From Perognathus longimembris pacificus (Eukaryota; Chordata; Mammalia; Rodentia; Heteromyidae), in the NCBI RefSeq assembly GCF_023159225.1, contig NC_063167.1, positions 75,995,298 to 76,059,297 of the forward strand: a stretch of 64,000 nucleotides of DNA, read 5' to 3'. Within the stretch, counting starts at the first letter, position 1; every line of letters begins with the position of its first letter. A model generated the notes under the pieces. It searched no databases. It saw only the letters and a program-made list of their open reading frames with translations, and was not told where the DNA came from. Position numbers and translations under genes: made by a program. This document shows, in pieces, positions 48,285 through 59,660 of the stretch.

Positions 48285-48652
48285 AAAAGATGCTCCTGGA
48301 ACACTGGGAGGTAGTAAACTGCCCCTCTTCCCTCCCCAGAATAAAAGCTCTTTGTGGAGATTTTTTAAAAAATATATTTGAATACAGTACTCAAAAACTC
48401 CATTTTAGTGGTTTTTGTTGTTTTGTTTTTGTGGTGGTTAATCAGCCATATGCCTTTATCAGGAAGATAAAACAGTGTAGCCATTTATCTGATCCTTAAG
48501 GTTTTCTAGTTGGTAGCAACATTAGGAAGCCAAATGTCTGAGATTAAGTCTTCACATGGGAGAAATCTTGGATTGACTAGGTAAATGAAATTACAGTTTT
48601 GTACTGTCTTAATATCCAGATGCAATTGAGTAATGGTTAGAATATATGTTTT

Positions 48653-48832
48653 TGTTTTTGCCAGTCCTGGTGCTTGCATTCAGAGCCGGAGCTCTGTCCC
48701 TGACTTCTTTTTGCCCAAGGCTACCACTTGAGCCACGGTGCCATTTCTGTTTATCTGGTGCTGAGTAATCGAACCCAGGGCTTCCATGCATGCAAGGCAA
48801 GCACTCTACCACTAAACCATATTCCCAGATCC
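48653..48832 (-). mobile_element. IDL-Geo SINE
   Basis: Older type with internal losses. Confidence 0.78.
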
Positions 48833-49289
48833 TTCCTTTATTTTCCCCCAGTGTAAAATTTTTTTTAAAAATCAACATTTTCTGAGTTTTTACTTTGCTG
48901 AAAAAATTTTGAGCAATTTTTTTACAGATGTTATTGTTACTATATATTTATGTAACACTAATTTACATATATAGTTTCAATACATTTTATTTCCTATAAC
49001 AAATATTAGAATTACTCAAAATTCAATTTAGGTGAAATGAAATAAAAGCATCCAGGATTAGTAGTATGTACATTAGTGGTAGATTATAATATGGGTTATA
49101 TTTTAGTCAAGTACCTAAATGATGTTTTTAGTCCTGTTAGTAGGAGGTAATTTTTTTTTTCTAAGTAGAATTTGAGACAACAAGAGCACAAAAGGAATTT
49201 TGTGGTAATTAGAGTCTCTGAAAATGTGTTAATTTTGCTTAAATAACCGAAGATAACCTTGTTTCTCTGAGTAGACGTGAAATTATTGT

Positions 49290-49463
49290 TTGTTTTTTTT
49301 GTGACAGTCCTGGTGCTTGGACTCAGGGCCTGAGCACTTTCCCTGGCTTAGCCACAGGGCCACTTCTGGCTTTTTCTACATATGTGGTGCTGAGGAATTG
49401 ACCCAGGGTTTTATGTGTACAAGGCAAGCACTCTTGCCACTAGGCTATCCATATTCCTAGCCC
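49290..49463 (-). mobile_element. IDL-Geo SINE, internal deletion
   Basis: Lacks the ttttgctcaaggctagc block. Confidence 0.8.
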
Positions 49464-49711
49464 TAGACATGGAAATTGTGAAGTAAAACTTGGAGAGAAT
49501 TTTATCGAGGTCAAGCCTATTGGCTCATTTAGATTTTATGGAGGTTCAGGTCTGGTTTCTATATTCCTTCTGCTAATTCTTTTCCAGAATCCAAGAGTAT
49601 GCAGTAAGACCATTGTGAAAGATATGTTAATTCTAATATTGTAAAACTTTGTAGTTTTAAATACAAGTATCTTTAGAGACCTGATTGTGTTGATACTTCC
49701 TTGTTAATCTT

Positions 49712-49929
49712 TTTTTTTTTTGTTTTGTTTTTGGCCAGTCCTGGGCTTGTACTCAGGGCCTGAGCACCGGCTCTGGCTTCTTTTTGCTCAAGGCTAGCAC
49801 TCTGCCACTTGAACCACAGCGCCACTTCTGGCCATTTTCTATATATGTGGCACTGAGGAATCAAACCCCCAGGGCTTCTTCATGTAAACGAGGCGAGCAC
49901 TCTTGCCACTAGGCCATATTCCCAGCCCC
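49712..49929 (-). mobile_element. IDL-Geo SINE
   Basis: Small insertion 'cttcttcatg' in the left half. Confidence 0.83.
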
Positions 49930-49949
49930 ACTCAATTTATTTTTTTAAA

Positions 49950-50028
49950 ATGCCAGCCCTGGGGCTTAAACCCAGGGCTTCTTGCATGCTAGGCAAGCAC
50001 TCTACTGCTAAGCCACATTCCCAGCTCC
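49950..50028 (-). mobile_element. IDL left-half fragment
   Basis: Ggcttcttgcatgctaggc then taagccacattcccagc; Geo half reduced to about 20 bp. Confidence 0.66.
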
Positions 50029-50186
50029 AATCAATTTGTTCTTGAGGCAGTGTTTAAACCAGTTAAAAACAGACATGTGAAAAACTTTATTTAAAAAAAA
50101 AATAAAGGCTGTTCTAGAATGAAGCAACTTGAACCTCAAAGGAATGTTTAATTATTTTAAAGCTAATCTCAAAAATTGATACAGGG

Positions 50187-50392
50187 GGCTAGGATATGGC
50201 CAGAAGAAGGCTTGCCTCATATATGAGGCCCTGAGTTGGATTCCTCAGCACCACATATATGGAAAAAGCCAGAAGTGGTACTGTGGCTCAAGTGGTAGAC
50301 TGCTAGCCCTAGCCTCGTGCAAAAAGAAGCCAGGGATAGTGCTCAGGCCCTAAGTTCAGGTCCCAGGACTGGCCAAAAAAAAAAAAAAAAGT
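50187..50392 (+). mobile_element. IDL-Geo SINE
   Basis: Diverged left half, A16 tail. Confidence 0.8.
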
Positions 50393-50402
50393 TCATATAC
50401 AA

Positions 50403-50588
50403 TCTGGGAATGTAGATTTGTGGCAGTGTTTGCCTAGCATGCATGAAGCCCTGGGTTCCATTCCTCAGTACCGTATAAACAGACAATGCTGGAAGTGATG
50501 ATGTGGCTCAAGTGGTCCAGTGTTCTAGCCTTGATTAAAACACTCACTCACTCTCTCTCTGTCTCTCTCCCTCCCTCCCTCCCTCCCT

Positions 50589-50627
<39 letters not shown>

Positions 50628-50702
50628 TCTCCTTCCCTCTCCCCCCCCCCCCCCTCTCCCTGCCCAGGCCCTGAGTTCCAGCCCAAGGACTGGCAAAAAA
50701 AA
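50403..50702 (+). mobile_element. IDL-Geo SINE carrying a microsatellite
   Basis: Left half intact (tagcatgcatgaagccc); the Geo half is interrupted by the CT-rich repeat, then ccaggccctgagttcc resumes. Confidence 0.78.
50544..50660. repeat. (CT)n/(CCCT)n microsatellite inside a SINE
   Basis: About 110 bp of ctct, ccct and a C14 run lying within the right half of the plus-strand IDL-Geo copy at 50403-50702, rather than at its tail. Confidence 0.85.
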
Positions 50703-50802
50703 AGTCCACCCACTGTTATTTCTATTTACGTAACACTCACTTTTTGAAGGACATTTGCTTTTAGTTTTGCTATCACAAATGAATGTTTGCTGTTTGTGTG
50801 GT

Positions 50803-51002
50803 TTTTTTGGGCCAGTCCTGGGGCTTGGACTCAGGGCCTGAGCACTGTCCCTGGCTTCTTTTTGCTCAAGGCTAGCACTCTGCCACTTGAGCCACAGCGC
50901 CGCTTCTGGCCGTTTTCTGTATATATGGTGCTGGGGAATTGAACCCAGGGCCTCATGTATACAAGGCAAGCACTCTTGCCACTAGGCCATATTCCCAGCC
51001 CC
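50803..51002 (-). mobile_element. IDL-Geo SINE
   Basis: Flanks tgtgtggtttttt on both sides. Confidence 0.88.
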
Positions 51003-52162
51003 CTTGTGTGGTTTTTTAAAAACACTCATTTCTCAGGGATAAATGTACAAGTATACAAATGCTGTACTGTATGTTTTATGCAATACTGCCTGGATTATTT
51101 TGCCAAGTGGCTCTACTTTAAATCCCTATCAGTACTGTGAGAGATGTGACTTCTCTTGCATCCTAGCAAATTCTGAAATGCTATCTTTTTTCTAGAAATG
51201 GATTTTATTGTTTCAAGAAATGAAATCAAAGGTTGAAAGGTGTAGTTGAAGGTAGAAATAATCCCACTTACAAAACTTACCAGGATTGTAGAAATTTAAC
51301 TTTATATAATTACACCTATAGTCAATGTTGGATAATTGATTATTTTACTACTTAGTAATAGTTTACACGTAGAATGCAATAATTCTTGGCACAGTTTCCT
51401 GGTGTTTTGTTTGCCATCCCAAAGATTTTTCCCCCACCACCTATGCTTGCTTGTACTTTAAGGACCTTTTAGGTAAAACACATTTTTAGGCAACAGGTAA
51501 CTAATACACTCAAACAGAACAAAGGTAGTGGTAGTATGATAACTGAGATGGAGAGAGCTGGTGCTTTCAAAATGGGAGAGGGAAGAACATGAAAGTGTGA
51601 GACCAAGGAAAGCGTATGTCACCAGTGTTAATGATTGGTAGGTAAGTTTTACAGTGATTTTTATTATGTACATTCAGCTAGGGAGCCAGTGTACTTGTTT
51701 AAGATGGTTGTTCACATATATAACACTACTTGAGCAACACTGAACTATTACATACCAGATAAAATGTCATGGCATACTTAAAGCATTTTCATTTGAGGTA
51801 TACAATTACAGGCATTTAGTTTTCATGAGTTTTAAGATAAAATAAGGATTGCATTTCACTTATGTTAAAACACTTAACTACATTCTGTGCATTGATAGTC
51901 ATATATAGGACAGCACATTTATGATGGTCCAAATGCAAATCACAACAAAATACAGGTTTTCTTAAAACATTGCAGTCTTTTAACTTCACCTTATTAAAAT
52001 AAGTGACAGTTTACTTGAATTTAGTATAATTTAGAAAGCGACATTCAAACCACATGAAGCAGATAATACACCTTTGAAATGTTACTTTTGTTCCTTATTT
52101 ACCTTTTTTTTCCTTTTTTCAGATTAATACAGGTTACCTGATTTTCTTTCTTTCTTGCTTTT

Positions 52163-52374
52163 TTTTTTTTTTTTTTTTTTTTTGCCAGTCCTGGGGTTTG
52201 AACTCAGGGCCTGAGCACTGTCCCTGGCTTCTTTTTGCTCAAGGCTAGCACTCTACCACTTGAGGCACATCGCCACTTCTGGCCTTTTCTATATATGTGG
52301 TGCTGAGGAATCGAACCCAGGGCTTCATGTATACGAGGCAAGCACTCGACCACTAGGCCATATTCCCAGCCCCA
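52163..52374 (-). mobile_element. IDL-Geo SINE
   Basis: T22 tail; lies within the region assigned to the TMED5 3' UTR; flanks caggtt(a/c)cc. Confidence 0.87.
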
Positions 52375-52914
52375 GGTTCCCTCATTGTTTAATAGATTTC
52401 TACTTTGTGTCTATAAAAATAAGTGTAAAGCCACTATTACCTTTATATAGTAGTAAGTTACTGAATTACAGATTTAAAATCAGTGGCACAAATCACATCC
52501 ATAAAAGGTTATGTAACCGCAATTCCATGTTAGGTAAGTAAAAATTAGAGTACAGTAACAGCCATATGTAAGAGGTAGAATTCTCAGTCACAGTACTATA
52601 GAAAAAATGCAGTAGTTTATATCTGTACCCTACTTTTAACAGAGAGGACAGTGATTTTACTGCCTGTGCTGCCAGGTACTTTCCTAGTCATTTGAAACAT
52701 TTTCTTAGGCAATTAAGGTAATTGACAATAGTTACCTCATTTTTAAAGTCTATAAACAGGGAAATATAAGCTATTTCCCTAGTGGCCTAATTTATATTAG
52801 TTATACTTGTGCCACTTGAGTATTAATTGGAAGAAGTCATTATACTTAGCTTATTGCTTATCAAGAATTCTAAAGTACAATGTGCAGATGGGTTCTACCT
52901 CCAGTTTGTAGGTT

Positions 52915-53025
52915 TTTTTTTTTTGCTTGGTTGTGGGGCTTGAACTCAGGGCCTGGGCAGCTGTCTCAAGTTTTTTTGCTCAAGGTTGGCGGTGCTCTAC
53001 AGCACTTTGAGCCACAGCTCCATTT
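52915..53025 (-). mobile_element. SINE fragment (Geo part)
   Basis: Ggggcttgaactcagggcctg through ctttgagccacagctcc. Confidence 0.65.
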
Positions 53026-54363
53026 CTTAGATTTCTAATAATATAGTCCTGTAATAGTAAAAATCAGTGTAGCTTGAAAATTCCATTTCATTCATGATAA
53101 AGTTAGATTACCAGTATGTGGATAGAACTACAGATTGTGATAAAGTAGACTGGTGTGGGTTTTACTGTGCACATGGATTATTTATATATCTTTCCAATCC
53201 TTTCCTATGAGTAAATAAAGTCATCAGAGATTTTATGATTTGGGATAAAAACTGCAGTAAGTTTGTGTACCTAGTGCTAAACCTTAAAGGAGGGCGCTAT
53301 GTCATGAGATGTACCTGAATATTTATGAAAGCAATCCAAAACTGAAAACAGTTACTGACACATAGAAAACAGCTCTGTGAAATGGGAATTAATCTCTATA
53401 AAGAGTTACTTTAGGATTGGGATGTCATAATGAGCCTCTCAGATTATACGTATTCGCAGTTCTTTATATAGGGTAAAGTTTTACTTTGGGTCAGATATTC
53501 TGAAGTTTACCTCAGTTCTTTGTTCCTGATAATTTTGATAACTCAAAAAAGGAGTTTATTTACTACATCCAAGTCCTTTCAGTAGTATATTCTTCTAATA
53601 ATTATTATCAAAGTTAATGATATAACAACACTGTTAGTAGATAATATAAAAATAAATTTGTATAATTTTAATTATAAAATTTTGTATTATAGTTAATGTT
53701 GATACAGAATGAATCCTGTTTATAGAGACCAAGCAACTTTTATATATCTTTAGGAGACCTTTAGTTATATATATTCATTTCAAAGAGAGTACTTGTCCTA
53801 ATTTTAATAAGAATGCCTTTTAGTTCTTGAAAGAGTTTTAAGAATTCCCAGAGATAAACCAAGAGTTTTAGTCTTAAAACATCTTTTGTGGATGTAGGCT
53901 AAGTATACAAAACTAACACTTTTTCTAATGTTTCATATTTTCACATTCAATTTTAAACATTTCAGAGCTATATTATTTATATTTTGAGATAAGGGTATAA
54001 GTAGGGAAAGCTGATGCACATAATCATATAGTTCTCGTATATTTTATAACTTAGTACAGTGAAGTTGTCTACAGTTAACTTTCACAAAGAAACTTCTGGG
54101 TAAAAGACATGTTTTAGGCCCAATGTTCAAGTTTGGAAAAATGCGATTATTAGTTAAAACCTGTATTTTATATTTAAAATGTCTTCATATACACTTAGGA
54201 ACAAATGGGTTTATAAAAAGAAAAGTTAAGACTTTCATATTCAAAATTTACTTGTTTTACAGTTAATCCCTGAAAACATTTTGAAGACGACTATTAATGG
54301 ACTAAAACAGCATACTGCATTCTTCCACTTGCTTTTTTCAGTGTTAAGTAATCTACTTTTAAG

Positions 54364-54582
54364 TTAAGTTCTACTTTTCCTCTTATCTTCAAATAAACTC
54401 TTCAGCATATAAACTTGAATGGCTGACACTGTCACCATGACCACTAAATTAACCACAGACCAGAAATTGACTCTATCAAAGTTGCTTTCTTGTATGTTTC
54501 GATCACGAGCTTCAAATGCTCTAAGCAGAGTTTGTATATGACCGCTTTTGCTTAATCTTGACTTGATGCTGTTGATGGATTC
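54364..54582 (-). CDS. TMED5: TMED5 terminal exon (coiled coil, TM, tail), coding part
   Basis: Acceptor tctccag on the minus strand. 72 codons and TAA. Tail sequence EDKRKSRT follows the single transmembrane helix. The exon continues as 3' UTR towards lower coordinates. Confidence 0.95.
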   Translation of the reverse strand, partial: ESINSIKSRLSKSGHIQTLLRAFEARDRNIQESNFDRVNFWSVVNLVVMVTVSAIQVYMLKSLFEDKRKSRT

Positions 54583-57070
54583 CTGGAGATAAATAAAACA
54601 ATTTTACTATAAAAAGTACTCTGAAATTGTAAGCTTAAATATATGGTTCTTGACTGTTTTTAGCACAATAGAATTTTAAGGCATAAAAGCTGAGCAACTG
54701 CTAAGGGACACATAGAGATCCTTTAAGGTTAAATATTTCTGATTTTTAAAACGTGAAGACTCACAATAAATTTGCTTGTATTTCTTAGTAATAATGCTTA
54801 CATGTGTTATATCTTATAATGCTTACATGTGTTATATCTTGTAATATTTACAACTTTGAGAATGATTAAGTGTTATTTTGGTGCTAGTCCTGGGGCTTGA
54901 ATTCAGGACCTGAGTGCTCTGTCACTGAGCAGTATTTCTTAGTAGTAATGCTTACTACATGTGTTATATCTTGTATTTACAACTTTTGAGAATGATGAAA
55001 TGTTATTTTGGTGCTAGTCCTGGGGCTCGAATTCAGGGCCTAGGTGCTGTCACTGAGCAGTTTGCTCAACCACTTGAACCACGTGGCTCCACCTCTGCCT
55101 TTTTTGTGGTGGCCCATGCTGGCTTCAAACACGTGCGTGAGCAGCCTCATTGTACTTAATAGATGTTTATTTTATGGATGAATGTTGATTTAGTTAATAG
55201 AGTATCTAATAAAACACTCAATTTTTTAATCTCACAAAGTCAGATTATTAGTAAGATTAAGAAAACATTTCATTTTCAGATATATGTATTTTTTCAGATA
55301 TATGTTTCAGATATATGTATTTTTTTATTTATTGTTCTTTTTTGTGTCTTTCATTTTCAGGTATATGTATTATAAAATTTAAAGTTTAGTCTATAATCCA
55401 AAAATGTTGAATACCAGACTGGCAAAGCATGCCTAAAATTCACTTCTAGTAGCCTATCATACTAAAAAAATAAATAAGTAATCAAAGTCTTTAAGAACAT
55501 AAGTTAACAAGTTAAAATTGAGTTCCTCCCCTCCTCTGCCCCCCCCCCCCCTCCCCAAATTGCTGTAGTCCTAGGGCTTGGAACTCAGGGTTTGGATGCT
55601 GTGTTGAGCTTTTTTGCTACAGTCTAGTACTCTACCACTTGGGTAGTTAATTGGGGATGAGCTTCACCGAATTTCCCACCCTGGTTGGTTTTGAACCTCA
55701 AGTCCTCAGATCTTAGCCTCCTGAGTAGCTAGAGTTGCAAGGAAGGCATGAGCCACCAACACACAGCTTTATTTTTCTTTCCCTGAATAGTTATTGTCAA
55801 AGTGATATACAGAGGGGTTACAGTTTTATATGTAAGGCAGTGGGTACATTTCGTTTACAATTTGTTGCCTCCTCCCTCATTTCCCTCCCTCCCCCCTTCC
55901 CCTCTCCCCATGAGTAGTTGTTCAGTTGGTTTACACCAAATGGTTTTGTAAGTATTGCTTTTGGAGTTGTCTTTTTATCCTTTGTCTCTCGATTTTGATA
56001 TTCCCTTTCCCTTCCCTAGTTCTAATACCAGTATATACAGTACCCAGTTTTTCCTGTGTCTCTTTTTCTCTCCTTCCTCCCCCTCTTCCCTGCTCTTCCT
56101 TACTGCCCTGGCCTTGAACTCAAGGCCTAGGCAGTGTCTCTGAACTTTGTTGCCCATCTACTACCTTGAGCTACAGCTCCACATCTGGCTTTTTTGGTGG
56201 TTACTTGAAGAGGAGTCTCATGCACTTGCCCATGCTGGCCTTCAAACTGCCATCCTCAGATCTCAGCCTTCTGAGCAGTATTACAGGTGTGCGCCATACC
56301 GGTGCCCGGCTCTTTTTTCACTTGTTGGTGCAGGTACTGGGGCTTGAACTCAGCGTTTTGTGCTGTCTTGAGTTTTTGGTTTAAGGCTTGTGTTCTGCCC
56401 TTAAGTCATAGCTCCATTTTGGGCTTTTTGCTACTTCTTGAGACACTCCTTTACAGGCTGGCTTTGAACTGGGATCTTTAGATCTCAGCCTCTGGAATAG
56501 CTAGGATTATAGGCATGGGCTGTCAACACTTGACTTAAAATTAAGATCTGAAATTGTGCTGCACACTGGCGATGTGAGGATCAGGGTTCAAAGCCAGCCC
56601 TAACAAAAAATGTCCCTGAGACTCCTAATTAACCAACCACCAGAAAACCAGAAGTGGCACTGGCTCAAAGTAGGTAGAGCACTAACTAGTCTTGAGCAAA
56701 AGTCCTTTGGGACAGCATCCAGGTTCTGGGTTCAGGTCCCACAATCAACAACAAAATTGTATCAAAAACTTTTTGGAAGAAAAAGATACTAGAAGCATAT
56801 CTGCCTAGATAATGTAGATGTTAATACCCATCACATGTTAAGGGTGGCTATGAAGATTTAATCATTCTTTATGAGAGGATCATACTAACCAGGATGTCTT
56901 CCAGTTTCATCTCTAACATATCTGTACCAGTAATATGTTTCTTCCAGTCTTCTTCTGGTGCCTGCTCTCCCATATTATCCAGGATTAATTCAAAGAAAAT
57001 TACTTTCTCAGAAATGGTGCTGAATGTATTGTCAAAGCAGAACATGTAGTCACCAACTTCGGTCTCTATA
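54364..57070 (-). CDS. TMED5: TMED5 (p24 cargo receptor), last two coding exons
   Basis: Type I membrane protein of the early secretory pathway that packages cargo into ER-Golgi vesicles. Exon 56890-57070 gives 60 codons of the GOLD domain (IETEVGDYMFCFDN, with its conserved Cys, then EKVIFFELILDNMGEQ) and the start of the coiled coil (MKLEDIL). Exon 54364-54582 gives the rest of the coiled coil (ESINSIKSRLSKSG), the membrane segment (FWSVVNLVVMVTVSAIQVYM) and the short cytosolic tail KSLFEDKRKSRT. The junction is in frame (CTG then GAA). Signal peptide and first GOLD half are absent and must lie beyond 64000. Compared with human as I remember it, the GEQAPEEDW region is one residue shorter. 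Convergent with MTF2, as in human. Confidence 0.95.
54779..55062. repeat. About 153-bp tandem duplication
   Basis: Unit 1 (about 54779-54931) and unit 2 (about 54932-55062) share tatttcttagta, atgtgttatatcttgta, tttacaactttgagaatga, ttattttggtgctagtcctg and cactgagcag. Unit 1 also repeats aatgcttacatgtgttat internally. Lies in the last TMED5 intron and includes part of a SINE. Confidence 0.85.
55008..55150 (-). mobile_element. 7SL/B1-headed SINE, degraded
   Basis: Part of the tandem duplication; ggtggcccatgctggcttc marks the 7SL side. Confidence 0.55.
55545..55768 (-). mobile_element. 7SL/B1-headed SINE with Geo-like tail
   Basis: C-rich tail side; head aggcatgagccaccaacac. Confidence 0.7.
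55789..56045 (-). mobile_element. L1 3' UTR fragment
   Basis: Same 3' UTR text (gtcaaagtgatatacagagg) with later blocks shared with 31460-31530 (ttcccttccctagttc). Lies in the TMED5 intron between its last two exons. Confidence 0.55.
56095..56312 (-). mobile_element. 7SL/B1-headed SINE with Geo-like tail
   Basis: Head acaggtgtgcgccataccgg, close to B1/7SL. Confidence 0.7.
56322..56535 (-). mobile_element. 7SL/B1-headed SINE with Geo-like tail
   Basis: Abuts the previous copy; ggattataggcatgggctg head. Confidence 0.68.
56560..56755 (+). mobile_element. 7SL/B1-headed SINE, 5' truncated
   Basis: Starts at gatgtgaggatcagggttc; ctaattaaccaaccaccag junction. Confidence 0.72.
56890..57070 (-). 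CDS. TMED5: TMED5 penultimate exon (GOLD domain, second half)
   Basis: On the minus strand the acceptor is aaaatacag and the donor gttagt. The first base T completes a Thr codon begun in the preceding exon. 181 nt, ending in phase 0 after GACATCCTG. Confidence 0.95.
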
Positions 57071-57468
57071 CTGTATTTTAAAAACAGGGCACATCTTAAG
57101 TTATCTATATTCCCATTTAAGAGCAAAAGGAAAACTACAAGGAACAACATGCACTGTATAATAAAGGCAGCTAGTGATTTCCTTAATATTGCAGGGTAAT
57201 TTATAGCTTCTAGAAAAACAACCTGGAAACAAATACATTCAAGAACTTGCGCTATAGCCATGCTTGGGAGCTGCCTGGTGAAGAATATCAAGTGATTTAA
57301 TATCTGAAAAGGATAGGATGAAAAGGCTTAGTACAAGATAGTAAGGTCTGTTTATACAATGTTGAAAATAATTTTATTGTACCATTCATATCCAAGCATA
57401 ATTACTAAGCTATTCTTTCATTGAGAGTAACCTGTAATGAATTATTTTGTTTTCAGAAGCAGTAATGT

Positions 57469-57672
57469 GGGCTGGGAATATGGTCTACTGGCAGTGCTTG
57501 CCTTGCATACACAAAGCTCTGGGTTCGATTCCTCAGCACCACATATATAGAAAAAGCGACAACTGGTGCTATGGCTCAAGTAAGTGGTAGAGTGCTAACC
57601 TTGGGCAAAAACAAGCCAGGGATAGAGCTCAGGCCCTGAGTTCAAGCCACAGGACTGCCCCTGTTCCCCAAG
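57469..57672 (+). mobile_element. IDL-Geo SINE
   Basis: Gtctactggcagtgcttgcc variant with a short left deletion. Confidence 0.83.
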
Positions 57673-57988
57673 AAAGTAATCTATTGAGTGGTTTCTTCTA
57701 GGCTTCCAACTATTTAAACCTTTGTAGTAGAGTTTACAAAGGTTAGAAATGAGTGCTACAGCTCAAAACTGTAACTTCAGCTGTATTTTTATTGGATTGC
57801 CTCACATCTAAATTTAATACCTTACATCCAAACAATTGGCCTGGCCAGAATTTAATTTACTGACAAGGTTTTCTACCTTTCTTTGTGTGTGTGTGAACTT
57901 AACATGTTAAATGTTCAACATACTAATATGCTACTGCTGGCCTCCAGACAAGAAAACACCATTTCCTTGAAGGAATGGGAAAAAAGTT

Positions 57989-58192
57989 TACTTTTTTTTT
58001 TGGCCATTCCTGGGGCTTGAACTCAGCCTGAGCACTGTCCCTGGCTTCGTTTTGCTTAAGGCTAGCACTCTGCCAACTTGAGCCACAGCGCCACTTCTGG
58101 CATTTTCTATATATGTGGTGCTGAGGAATCGAACCTAAGGCTTCATGTATATGAGGCAAGCACTCTTGCCACTAGGCCATATTCCCAGCCCT
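57989..58192 (-). mobile_element. IDL-Geo SINE
   Basis: Flanks tttactttttt on both sides. Confidence 0.87.
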
Positions 58193-58334
58193 TTACTTTT
58201 TTTTTTAAGTGATCAAGGAAGTATCTGTTAATCAGTTACTTCAAGAGACTGCTAACAGTTTGAGAAATCAACTGAATTATTAAAATGACTGAAAATAATT
58301 GATTCAGATGAGATATTTATACAGTTTCTATAGT

Positions 58335-58533
58335 GTGTGTGTGTGTGTAGGTACTTTTGTGCTCAAGGCTGGTACACTACTACTTGAGACACACCTCTAC
58401 TTCGACTTCTTGGTAGTCAATTGGAGTTAAGTGCCACACAGACTTTCTTGCCTAGACTGGCTTGGAACTATGATCCTCAAATCTTAGCCTCCTGAGTAAC
58501 TAGGACTACAGGCATGAGCCATGAGCATCCAGC
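58335..58533 (-). mobile_element. 7SL/B1-headed SINE, tail replaced by (GT)n
   Basis: (GT)8 at 58335-58350 where the Geo tail should end. Confidence 0.66.
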
Positions 58534-58618
58534 TATATGTAGTCTTTTTCATTCAGCCACAGGGAAACTGTAAATTACAAAGATCCTTTTACAAAGGAAT
58601 AAAATTTTTTTGAAGTAT

Positions 58619-58876
58619 TTTGTGTGTGTGTGTGTGTGTGTGCCAGTCCTGGGGTTTGAACTAAGGGCCTGGGCACTGTCCCTGAGCTGCTTTTGATCAA
58701 GGTTAGTGCTCTGCCACTTGAACCACAGCACCATTTCTGGCCTTTTTCTGAGTAATTTTTTTGAGGTAATAAGTGCCTCAAGGACTTTCCTGCCTGAGCT
58801 TGCTTTGAATTGCAATCTTCAGATCTCAGCATCCTGAATAGCTAGGATTATAGGCATGAGCCACCTGTCCCTAGCT
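58619..58876 (-). mobile_element. 7SL/B1-headed SINE with (TG)n tail
   Basis: (TG)12 (58619-58642) then ccagtcctggggtttgaac; head tataggcatgagccacc. Confidence 0.76.
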
Positions 58877-58879
58877 TTT

Positions 58880-59129
58880 TTTTTTTTTTCACCTGTTATC
58901 ATTGTCATCTTTTATTTTATTGTTTTATTTTTATTTTTTCCAGTCATGGGCCTTGGACTCAGGGCCTGACACTGTCCCTGGCTTCTGTTTGCTCAAGGCT
59001 AGCTCTCTGCCACTTGAGCCACAGCGCCACCTCTGGCTGTTTTCTGTATATGTGGTGCTGGGGAATTGAACCCAGGGCTTCATGTATACGAGGCAAGTAC
59101 TCTTGCCACTAGGCCATATCCCCAGCCAC
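58880..59129 (-). mobile_element. IDL-Geo SINE with long T-rich tail
   Basis: TSD ctgtccctagctttt (about 58866 and 59131) within the previous SINE's head. Confidence 0.84.
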
Positions 59130-59144
59130 CCTGTCCCTAGCTTT

Positions 59145-59245
59145 TAAGTATTTTCACTTAGTGCATCTATCTTAATCCTCACACAATGGAAGTAGACATA
59201 ATTGTCCTTTCATGGTAAATGAGATCAGGTTCAAATAGATCCATG
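59145..59245 (+). mobile_element. MIR fragment
   Basis: Cttaatcctcacacaatgg and ataattgtcctttcatgg, MIR-like. Confidence 0.45.
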
Positions 59246-59314
59246 TTTTCTGACTTTCTAGATAAAACAGACCTTTCTATAATACTGCTCAGCCCTTGTT
59301 TGCATTTGTTGCAA

Positions 59315-59660
59315 TCTCATGGTTTGGATATAAAATGTCCCCAAAGGCATGGAATCATGAGAGTTCCAACTTGATTTGTGGGTTAATCCACTGAAGAATT
59401 CATCACCTAGGGACCTAATGGGAGGAAGGTGTGTGTGCATGGAAAGTGGGGCTTTCATAAACGTCCTAGATGAGTATATCTTGTTCCCAGCCTCTTCCAT
59501 GGTCTCCCTCTTTGTCTCCATATGCTCACCATGATGTTTCTGCCTTACTATGTACAGGTCTAGAAACGAGCCAACTGACCATGGACTAAACCTTCCAACC
59601 AGTGAGTCAAAATACACCTTTCCTCTTTTAAGGTGATTTCTCAGGTGTTCTGTCACAGCA
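59315..59660 (+). mobile_element. MaLR/MST-like solo LTR, decayed
   Basis: Starts tcatggtttggatataaaatg, contains ccaaaggcatgg, ctaatgggaggaaggtgtg and tcaccatgatg, ends ggtgttctgtcacagcacac. This layout fits mammalian ERVL-MaLR LTRs by memory; no internal retroviral genes are present. Confidence 0.5.

Larger units (their letters stand above)
51660..54363 (-). other. TMED5: TMED5 3' UTR region (extent uncertain)
   Basis: Mostly non-repetitive AT-rich DNA after the TMED5 stop, interrupted by SINEs at 52163-52374 and 52915-53025. Minus-strand AATAAA signals occur at 53560-53555 and 51665-51660; which is used cannot be read here. Confidence 0.4.

Noticed and set aside
59315..59660. Endogenous retroviral coding genes next to the LTR-like element
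   Set aside because: No gag, pol or env-like frame flanks it; at most it is a solo, decayed LTR.
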